Positions 7,312 to 11,986 of a stretch of 11,986 nucleotides of DNA are shown here, one piece after another. Position 1 is the first letter of the stretch. Each line of letters starts with the position of its first letter. Both the position numbers and the translations under genes were made by a program. Origin of the DNA: Comamonas sp. lk (lineage in GTDB: Bacteria > Pseudomonadota > Gammaproteobacteria > Burkholderiales > Burkholderiaceae_C); contig CAMDKE010000041.1 in the NCBI GenBank assembly GCA_945901215.1, positions 1 through 11,986 of the forward strand, read 5' to 3'. The notes under the pieces were generated by a model that worked only from the letters and a program-made list of their open reading frames with translations, was not told the origin of the DNA and did no database searches.

Positions 7312-8100
7312 ATGCAAACCCGACGCAACGTTCTTTTTGTGCCCCACGGCGCACCCACTTTTGCCCTGCAACCGGGCGCTGCGGGTGCGGCCATGGAAAC
7401 CTTGGCGCAAAGCTTTGGGACGCCGCGCGCCATTTTGGTACTCAGCCCGCATTGGGACACGGCTGCGCCCACGGTAGGCACAGCCACCCAGCTTGAAACC
7501 ATCCATGACTTTGGCGGCTTCGATTCGCGCTTGTACGACCTGCGCTACCCCGCCACCGGATGCCCCGAGGCGGCGCAGCAGGTGGTCGCTGCCCTGCAAG
7601 CCCACGGCTTTGACGTGCAGCAAGACGCGCAGCGCGGCCTGGACCATGGCGCCTGGATTCCCTTGCGCCAGATGTTTCCCGATGCCGACATTCCGGTCAT
7701 CCCGCTGTCGGTGCAAAGCCACGCCGGCCCTGAGCACGCCTACCGCATCGGCCAGGCGCTGGCCGTTCTAGCGCAGCAGAATTTCCTGGTCATCGCTTCG
7801 GGCAATGTCACGCACAACCTGCGCGACTACATGGTTGCGCGCATGGCCGGGGGCCAAACACCGGCCTATGTGCAAGATTTTGCTGACTGGGTGCACCAGC
7901 ACATGGTGGCCAAAGACACCGCCGCGCTGCTCAGTTACCGCCAGGTTAGCGCCAGTGGCTTGCGCGCCCACCCCAGCGAAGACCATCTCTTGCCCCTGTT
8001 CACGGCCTTGGGTGCGGCGGGAATTGAGGCGCAGCCACAGGCCTTTTACCGGGGCATCAGTGACTACGTGATCGCCATGGACGGTTACGCCTTTTATTGA
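7312..8100 (+). CDS. Class III extradiol ring-cleavage dioxygenase (LigB/DODA family, YgiD-like)
   Basis: This 262-residue protein belongs to the LigB-type dioxygenases that open catechol rings using a non-haem metal. E. coli YgiD and plant 4,5-DOPA dioxygenases are in this group. Visible motifs are VPHGAPTFAL (His12), LSPHWDT (His47), HDFGGF (65-70), LDHGAWIPLRQMFPDADIPVIPLSV with His112, ASGNVTHNLRDY (His168) and SEDHLLPLF (His225). By comparison with YgiD, His12, His47, His168 and His225 would bind metal and His112 would assist catalysis. It has no signal peptide and is probably cytoplasmic. It is first in a plus-strand cluster and divergent from a LysR regulator. The substrate is unknown; a catechol or dihydroxyphenyl compound is likely. 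The start is ATG at 7312, with the motif nearest the N-terminus correctly placed. The ribosome-binding site is weak. Confidence 0.9.
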   Translation: MQTRRNVLFVPHGAPTFALQPGAAGAAMETLAQSFGTPRAILVLSPHWDTAAPTVGTATQLETIHDFGGFDSRLYDLRYPATGCPEAAQQVVAALQAHGFDVQQDAQRGLDHGAWIPLRQMFPDADIPVIPLSVQSHAGPEHAYRIGQALAVLAQQNFLVIASGNVTHNLRDYMVARMAGGQTPAYVQDFADWVHQHMVAKDTAALLSYRQVSASGLRAHPSEDHLLPLFTALGAAGIEAQPQAFYRGISDYVIAMDGYAFY

Positions 8101-8111
8101 ACCCGCTCGAT

Positions 8112-8657
8112 ATGAATACCCATTACACACCCACCGCTAAAGGCCTGCACTGGCTCATGGCGCTTGTGATTTTTGGCCTGCTGGCGCTGGGCTTTTACAT
8201 GTCGGATTTGCCGCTCTCGCCCGAAAAGCTACAGCTGTATTCGTGGCACAAATGGGCGGGGGTGAGCGTCTTTGTGCTGGTCTGGCTGCGCCTGGTCTGG
8301 CGCATCACCCACCGCCCGCCGCCGTACCCTACAAGCATGACCGCCGCCCAGAAAACACTGGCCCACGCCGGCCACTTTGCGCTCTACGCGTTGATGATCG
8401 CCATTCCCCTGAGCGGCTGGTTGATGAGTTCGGCCAAAGGTGTGCAAACCGTGTGGTTTGGCGTGCTACCCCTGCCAGACCTGCTGGGGCGCGACAAGGC
8501 GCTGGGCAAGCAACTGGCCGAACTGCACTGGGCGCTCAACATCGGTTTGTTGGTGCTGGTCGGCGTTCACGCTGCCGCAGCGCTTATGCACCACGTAGTG
8601 CGCAAGGACGACATCTTGTGCCGCATGCTGCCGGCGCGCCGCAATTCGACAAGCTAA
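8112..8657 (+). CDS. Cytochrome b561 (four-helix di-haem membrane protein)
   Basis: This 181-residue inner-membrane protein resembles E. coli CybB/YceJ, which oxidise quinol or pass electrons through two b haems. Four hydrophobic segments are visible at about residues 14-30, 47-64, 88-104 and 141-160. Histidines in the usual places are His13 (KGLHWLMA), His46 (YSWHKWAGV), His85/His88 (AHAGHFALYALM) and His139/His153 (LHWALNIGLLVLVGVHAAAALMHH). ATG at 8112 is chosen over a TTG at 8097 that overlaps the dioxygenase stop, because family members begin just before the first haem histidine. No clear ribosome-binding site is seen; the 11-bp gap suggests translational coupling. A b561 gene beside yceI is also seen in E. 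coli (yceJ-yceI), which supports a joint role in periplasmic quinone or redox chemistry. Confidence 0.92.
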   Translation: MNTHYTPTAKGLHWLMALVIFGLLALGFYMSDLPLSPEKLQLYSWHKWAGVSVFVLVWLRLVWRITHRPPPYPTSMTAAQKTLAHAGHFALYALMIAIPLSGWLMSSAKGVQTVWFGVLPLPDLLGRDKALGKQLAELHWALNIGLLVLVGVHAAAALMHHVVRKDDILCRMLPARRNSTS

Positions 8658-8666
8658 GAAGCCGCT

Positions 8667-9245
8667 ATGAAACCCTTATTTCAGACGATGAACAAATCCC
8701 TCTTTACCTTGGTCAGCCTGGCGCTGGCTGCAGTCGCACATGCTGTGCCCTACCAGGCGGTGCAGATGGACAAAAGCAGCGTCAGTTTTAGCTTCAAGCA
8801 AATGGGCGTGGGTATGGACGGGCACTTTGCCAAGTTCAGCACGCAGCTCAGCTTCGACCCGGCCAAGCCCGAGCAAACCAAGGCCAGCATCGAGATCGAT
8901 CTGGCCAGCGTCGACACCGGATCGGGCGAGGCCGACCAAGAAGTGGTGGGCAAGTCCTGGTTCAATACCGGCGCCTTCCCCAAGGCGCTGTTTGTGGCCA
9001 AACAGGTCAAGCAAACCGCGCCCAATGCGTATGAAGTGCTAGGCACGCTCACCATCAAGGGCCGCGCACGCGATATCAAAGTCGCCATGAAGCACACGCC
9101 CCAGGGCAAACAAGGCCTGCTCAGTGGCAGCTTCACCTTGCAGCGTGCCGACTACGCCATTGGCGAAGGCATGTGGTCCAAATTCGATGTTGTGGCCAAT
9201 GACATCCAAGTCAATTTCCAACTCACCGCCGTAGCCGGCAAATAA
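8667..9245 (+). CDS. YceI family periplasmic lipocalin-like protein (first copy)
   Basis: This 192-residue exported protein has an N-terminal signal (NKSLFTLVSLALAAVAHA) with likely cleavage after residue 26. The mature part is a YceI beta-barrel: SSVSFSFKQMGVGMDGHFAKFSTQLSF, IEIDLASVDTGSGEAD, WFNTGAFPKALFVAKQV, LTIKGRARDIKVAM and ADYAIGEGMW. In Thermus a YceI protein binds a polyisoprenoid such as a quinone tail; the role in most bacteria is unknown. The start could be ATG 8667 or ATG 8688; the second gives a shorter, more typical signal peptide. The gap to cytochrome b561 is 9 bp. The barrel carries Gly-Val-Gly-Met where the second copy has His-Phe-Gly-Phe, so the two copies are not close duplicates. 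Confidence 0.9.
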   Translation: MKPLFQTMNKSLFTLVSLALAAVAHAVPYQAVQMDKSSVSFSFKQMGVGMDGHFAKFSTQLSFDPAKPEQTKASIEIDLASVDTGSGEADQEVVGKSWFNTGAFPKALFVAKQVKQTAPNAYEVLGTLTIKGRARDIKVAMKHTPQGKQGLLSGSFTLQRADYAIGEGMWSKFDVVANDIQVNFQLTAVAGK

Positions 9246-9259
9246 CTTTTCACTTTTTT

Positions 9260-9275
9260 CAACTGGAGTATTTTT
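9260..9275 (+). promoter_or_regulatory. Ribosome-binding site of the second yceI copy
   Basis: AACTGGAGTATTTTT precedes ATG 9276. The GGAG core lies 7 bases before the start, good spacing, and selects this ATG over the adjacent in-frame ATG at 9279. It is clearly stronger than the sites before the three preceding genes of the cluster, so the second YceI may be made in larger amounts. Confidence 0.7.
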
Positions 9276-9854
9276 ATGATGTCTTTCAAACACCTCAGCG
9301 CCGCTTTAGCCTTGGCTGCCCTGGCTACGGGCTCTGCCCTTGCCGCCCCCGTGAGCTACACCGTGGACAGCTCACACACCTTCCCGCGTTTTTCGTATTC
9401 GCATTTTGGTTTTTCCACCCAGCTCAGCAGCTTTGGCAAGACCACAGGCACCGTGGTGTTTGACGCCCAGGCCAAGACCGGCTCGGTCGATATCGTGATC
9501 GACACCACCACGGTCAACACCGGCTTTGCCGACTTCAACGGCCACATCCAGGGCGAAGACTTTTTGGACACCGCCAAGTTTCCCAAAGCCACTTTCAAGT
9601 CCACCAAAGTGGTGTTTGAAGGCGATAAGCCCAGCGCCATCGAAGGCCAACTGACCATCAAAGGCGTGACCAAGCCAGTGACCTTGACCGTCACGCTCTT
9701 TCAGGCTATGCCCCACCCCATGATGAAGGTGCCCGCCCTGGGCGCCAATGCGTTTGTCAACATCAAGCGCAGCGAATTCAATGCGGGCAAATATGCACCC
9801 TACGTGGGTGACGATGTACGCATCGACATCGCCATCGAAGCCCAGGCAAAATAA
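9276..9854 (+). CDS. YceI family periplasmic lipocalin-like protein (second copy)
   Basis: This 192-residue exported protein has signal peptide KHLSAALALAALATGSALA with likely cleavage after residue 23. The mature barrel contains VSYTVDSSHTFPRFSYSHFGFSTQLSSFGKTTGTVVFD, a closer fit to the family consensus than the first copy. It continues with VDIVIDTTTVNTGFADFNGHIQGEDFLDTAKFPKATFKSTKV, GQLTIKGVTKPVTLTVTLF and NIKRSEFNAGKYAPYVGDDVRIDIAIEA. It is expected to bind a long isoprenoid or amphiphilic lipid in the periplasm. It lies 30 bp after the first copy and has its own good ribosome-binding site. The two copies share fold motifs but little exact sequence, which suggests old divergence and probably different ligands. 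It is the last gene of the cluster, ending 84 bp before the convergent ureohydrolase gene. Confidence 0.93.
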   Translation: MMSFKHLSAALALAALATGSALAAPVSYTVDSSHTFPRFSYSHFGFSTQLSSFGKTTGTVVFDAQAKTGSVDIVIDTTTVNTGFADFNGHIQGEDFLDTAKFPKATFKSTKVVFEGDKPSAIEGQLTIKGVTKPVTLTVTLFQAMPHPMMKVPALGANAFVNIKRSEFNAGKYAPYVGDDVRIDIAIEAQAK

Positions 9855-9870
9855 GCCGGTTTCATTGCTG

Positions 9871-9894
9871 TAAGAAGGGGCTTTCTTAGGCCCC
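9871..9894 (-). terminator. Hairpin between convergent yceI and ureohydrolase genes
   Basis: GGGGC (9877-9881) pairs with GCCCC (9890-9894) across an 8-base loop. Read on the minus strand the stem is followed by TTCTTA, a partly U-rich tail, so it suits the ureohydrolase transcript better than the yceI transcript, where GCGCC follows. An alternative stem TAAGAA (9871-9876) with TTCTTA (9883-9888) overlaps it and excludes the first fold. It is a weak terminator by sequence, with no long T run. Confidence 0.4.
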
Positions 9895-9938
9895 GCGCCT
9901 GCCAGCCGCAACTTGAAGCCTTGATGTGGCGCTTTGGT

Positions 9939-10910
9939 TTAGCGCCGTTGGCTACGGGCGTGAAAGATAAAGCCCAGGGTGTTGAGCAAGAGTTGCGCCG
10001 CCAAGATAGCCGTCACGCCCGCCGGGTCGTAGGCCGGCGCCACTTCCACTAGGTCAATGCCCGCAATGCGTCCGCCGCTGCGTTGCACCAAGGCCTCGAT
10101 GATTTCCAGCACCTCGTAATACAAAAAGCCGCCGTGGCTGGGCGTGCCCGTGCCCGGCGCGATGGATGGGTCGAAGCCGTCAATGTCGATGGTGAAATAG
10201 TAGTTTGGCGCCTCGGGAATGGCGTCGAGTACGCCTTGCACGCCCATGTTGCGCACTTGGCGCACCGAATAAATTTTCGATCCTGCGGCGCGCGCGTCGT
10301 CGTAGTCTTGCCGGTTGCTCGATGACACGTTGCGAATGCCCAGCTGCGTCATGCCGCTGATGTGGCTCATCTCGGAGGCGCGGCGCAGCGGGTTGCCGTG
10401 GCCGTAGCGCACGCCGTGGCGCTCGTCCACAAAGTCCAGGTGCGCGTCAAAGTGCACGATGTGGATGGGGCCCTGGCCGTCAAAAGCCTTGATCACCGGG
10501 GCGTGGATGGAATGGTCGCCCCCCAGCACCAGCGGCATGGCGCCTGCGGCCAAGATTTTGCGGATGGCGAACTCGGTGTTGGCGTGGCTTTTGGCCATGT
10601 CGGTGTGCACGATGTCGGCGTCGCCTACATCGACCATGCGCATGTGGTCCCTGGTGAGGTAGAGCACATCGTCCTCGTGGTCGTAGGCACCACCGTGGCC
10701 AAACGAGAACAGCGTGGAAGCCTCACGAATAGCGCGCGGGCCAAAACGTGCGCCCGGGCGCCACTGGGTGCCCATGTCGTTGGGCACGCCGATCACGGCC
10801 ACATCGGCGTCGATGGCGTTCCAGTCGGTACACACCGGGGATTTGGCAAAAGTGCAATGGCCGACAAAGGGCAGGTCCAGGCGACCGGTTTGGTAGGCGT
10901 TTTCAGACAT
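9939..10910 (-). CDS. speB: Arginase/agmatinase-family ureohydrolase
   Basis: This 323-residue metal enzyme hydrolyses a guanidino compound to urea and an amine. All binuclear metal ligands are visible: His133 in LGGDHSIH, Asp155, His157 and Asp159 in HFDAHLDF, and Asp242 and Asp244 in TIDIDGFDPS. A catalytic-type His171 (GHGNPLRRA) and Glu289 in DLVEVAPAYD are also present. APGTGTPSHGG is the usual ureohydrolase loop. It would be annotated agmatinase (SpeB), which makes putrescine from agmatine. However, the RPGARFGPRAIREASTLFSFGHGGAYDHEDD region differs clearly from E. coli SpeB and resembles broader family members, including guanidine and guanidino-acid hydrolases. Substrate cannot be decided from sequence. 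The start is ATG at 10908-10910. It stands after dnaE2 on the same strand, with a hairpin terminator between them. Confidence 0.85.
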   Translation of the reverse strand: MSENAYQTGRLDLPFVGHCTFAKSPVCTDWNAIDADVAVIGVPNDMGTQWRPGARFGPRAIREASTLFSFGHGGAYDHEDDVLYLTRDHMRMVDVGDADIVHTDMAKSHANTEFAIRKILAAGAMPLVLGGDHSIHAPVIKAFDGQGPIHIVHFDAHLDFVDERHGVRYGHGNPLRRASEMSHISGMTQLGIRNVSSSNRQDYDDARAAGSKIYSVRQVRNMGVQGVLDAIPEAPNYYFTIDIDGFDPSIAPGTGTPSHGGFLYYEVLEIIEALVQRSGGRIAGIDLVEVAPAYDPAGVTAILAAQLLLNTLGFIFHARSQRR

Positions 10911-10931
10911 GGTTCAGGGGTTCCATTGGTT

Positions 10932-10951
10932 TAAAAGGGCGCTCAGCGCCC
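10932..10951 (-). terminator. Intrinsic terminator of dnaE2
   Basis: On the minus strand GGGCGC-TGA-GCGCCC forms a perfect 6-bp GC stem with a 3-base loop (plus-strand 10937-10951), followed at once by TTTTAA (10931-10936 read in reverse). This is a textbook Rho-independent terminator, 52 bp past the dnaE2 stop. It sits only about 20 bp before the ureohydrolase ATG, so that gene must start within or across the hairpin, or depend on read-through. Confidence 0.7.
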
Positions 10952-11002
10952 GACCCCGCCATGATAGGACAGCTGCCAATGTTGGCGGACCCGTCGCCCA
11001 GG

Positions 11003-11986
11003 CTAATGAAAGTCCCGGCTCGTCGTCGCCAACTCCCCCAGCAAGTGCGTCAGGTCCACCAGCCGTTTGGCCACCAGGTGGCGCACTTGGCCACCACTCT
11101 GCTCGTCGCGCTGCCACACGCCATATACCGCCAGCAGGCGGGCGCGGTACAGGGCGGGGCGAAAGGCCTCCTTCACCGCCTTCCAGACGATCACGTTGAC
11201 GCTGCCGGTCTCGTCCTCCAGTGTCACAAATACCACGCCTTTTGCGGTTTGCGGCTGCTGGCGCATGGTGACAATGCCGCAGGCGCGCGCCAGGCGGCCG
11301 TGCGGAAAGTCGCGGATTTGTGCGGCGCTCAGCAGCTTTTGCGTGGCCAGTTGCGCGCGCAAAAAAGCCACCGGATGGCGGCGCAGGCTCAGACCGGTGG
11401 CTGCGTAATCAAACACCACCTCTTCACCCTCCCAGGCGGCGGGCAGCGCCAGCGCTTCTTCGGCCACCGGCACACCGCGAAACAAGGCGGGCGCGGCGTG
11501 CAAGGCTGACGCGTCCCACACTTGCTGGCGGCGGTGCCCGCTCAGGCTGGTGAGCGCGTCGGCGCTGGCCCGCGCTTTGAGGTCGCCCGCGTCCAAGCCA
11601 CAGCGGTGTGCCAGGTCTTGCGTGTTGGCAAATGGCGAGCGGGCGCGTTCCTGCGCGATGCGCTGCGCCACTTCTTGGCGCAAGCCGCTGACCATGCGCA
11701 GGCCCAGGCGGATGGCGGGGTGTGCTTGGTCAGGGGCTTGTGGAGTTGGCGCACCAACACCCTCTTCGGCGCAGAAAGCAACGGGGGACGGCCCAAGGGG
11801 GGTCGGATCCCGATTCAGGACGGGGCTGTGGTCGGCGCAAAGGGTGTTGTTCGAAATCGGGCTCTGACCCCCCTTGGGTTGGCGCACGTTGCGTTCTGGG
11901 GGGGAGGTGGTTTGCGCGTGGCCGCAATTGGGGTCAGAGCCCGATTTCGTTATGCACCCCGCGCTCCGATCAGGCTGCTGTCCTGA
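11003..11986 (-). CDS. dnaE2: Error-prone DNA polymerase DnaE2 (ImuC), C-terminal part, running off the right edge
   Basis: DnaE2 is the damage-inducible C-family polymerase that works with ImuA and ImuB in mutagenic bypass. The recognisable part runs from HPAIRLGLRMVSGL (about 11722) to the stop. It includes FANTQDLAHRCGLDAGDLKARASADALTSLSGHRRQQVW (hairpin-helix region), VVFDYAATGLSLRRHPVAFLR, the OB-fold VTMRQQPQTAKGVVFVTLEDETGSVNVIVW (VFVTLEDETG at 11204-11233), LLAVYGVWQR, VRHLVAKRLVDLTHLLG and the typical ending SRDFH. The catalytic palm lies outside the window. The frame stays open to the edge (327 codons). Upstream of HPAIRL the 88 codons at 11723-11986 do not resemble DnaE2: the expected WDCTLE-type block just before HPAIRL is missing, and inverted repeats occupy the sequence. 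It may be a full gene with an in-frame insertion or a 5'-truncated remnant. Sure of family, unsure of intactness. Confidence 0.85.
   Translation of the reverse strand, partial: SGQQPDRSAGCITKSGSDPNCGHAQTTSPPERNVRQPKGGQSPISNNTLCADHSPVLNRDPTPLGPSPVAFCAEEGVGAPTPQAPDQAHPAIRLGLRMVSGLRQEVAQRIAQERARSPFANTQDLAHRCGLDAGDLKARASADALTSLSGHRRQQVWDASALHAAPALFRGVPVAEEALALPAAWEGEEVVFDYAATGLSLRRHPVAFLRAQLATQKLLSAAQIRDFPHGRLARACGIVTMRQQPQTAKGVVFVTLEDETGSVNVIVWKAVKEAFRPALYRARLLAVYGVWQRDEQSGGQVRHLVAKRLVDLTHLLGELATTSRDFH
11772..11816 (+). repeat. Palindromic repeat copy A
   Basis: The copy reads CAGAAAGCAACG, an 8-base variable spacer, CCCAAGGGGGGTC, then GGATCCCGATTC. Against the reverse complement of copy B it matches about 36 of 44 positions, including an unbroken 13-base CCCAAGGGGGGTC. 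It lies in the dnaE2 reading frame. Copies A and B form a long imperfect inverted repeat around a 36-bp centre (11817-11852). Confidence 0.8.
11852..11898 (-). repeat. Palindromic repeat copy B
   Basis: On the minus strand it reads CAGAACGCAACG, an 8-base spacer, CCCAAGGGGGGTC, then AGAGCCCGATTTCG. It is inverted relative to copy A, and its 20-bp core is identical to copy C in the opposite orientation. The A-B pair could fold into a large hairpin in DNA or RNA. Confidence 0.85.
11930..11949 (+). repeat. Palindromic repeat copy C (core only)
   Basis: GGGGTCAGAGCCCGATTTCG matches the reverse complement of 11852-11871 at all 20 positions, giving a perfect inverted repeat with a 58-bp loop. The flanking CCCAAGG and GCAACG blocks of copies A and B are absent; AATT precedes it instead. 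The GGGGTCAGAG core resembles REP-type elements seen in many proteobacteria, from memory and not checked. Confidence 0.85.

Noticed and set aside
7220..7354. 45-residue N-terminal extension of the LysR regulator
   Set aside because: It would overlap the dioxygenase start and the control region; LysR proteins begin at the MDKLDAMQTFV helix.
9372..9911. Minus-strand open frame opposite the second yceI
   Set aside because: It is Gly/His/Val-rich antisense of a conserved gene, with no domain or ribosome-binding site.
11522..11986. Long plus-strand open frame opposite dnaE2
   Set aside because: It overlies conserved DnaE2 coding sequence on the other strand, has no recognisable domain and is Ala/Arg/Gly-rich as expected for a GC-rich shadow frame.

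Overview
The window is GC-rich and densely packed, with short intergenic gaps. It reads as chromosome of a betaproteobacterium, most likely Burkholderiales and Comamonadaceae-like (Rhodoferax/Polaromonas type). That placement is inferred from the divergent nadK/hrcA pair with recN and rapZ behind nadK, and from the protein sequence style. No database search was possible.

Left part (1-5094): maintenance and stress genes. The C-terminal part of mutY (A/G mismatch adenine glycosylase) enters from the left edge. It converges on a tight minus-strand operon nadK-recN-rapZ (NAD kinase, SMC-like repair ATPase, RNase adapter/nucleotide-binding regulator). hrcA, the heat-shock repressor, diverges from nadK across only 28 bp.

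Middle (5110-9854): a minus-strand family 2 glycosyltransferase with a helical C-terminal repeat region, then a LysR-type regulator. Divergent from the regulator is a four-gene plus-strand cluster: a LigB/DODA-type extradiol dioxygenase, a cytochrome b561, and two exported YceI lipocalin-like proteins. Spacings of 11, 9 and 30 bp suggest one transcript. The 92-bp divergent gap holds a perfect 6+6 bp palindrome that could be the LysR operator. The cytoplasmic ring-cleaving enzyme, membrane haem protein and periplasmic isoprenoid-binding proteins suggest a quinone or aromatic redox module; its function is inferred only.

Right part (9939-11986): an arginase/agmatinase-family ureohydrolase with all metal ligands present, then the C-terminal part of the error-prone polymerase DnaE2, which runs off the right edge. 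The polymerase frame stays open to the edge. Upstream of a clearly recognisable C-terminal region (about residue HPAIRLGL onward), 264 bp do not look like DnaE2. They hold three copies of a GGGGTCAGAGCCCGATTTCG-type repeat, two of them in a long inverted arrangement. This is either an in-frame palindromic insertion or the scar of a truncated gene, and it is the most unusual structure in the window.

There is no gene-free stretch over 300 bp, and I saw no rRNA, tRNA, CRISPR array, transposase or plasmid/phage gene.
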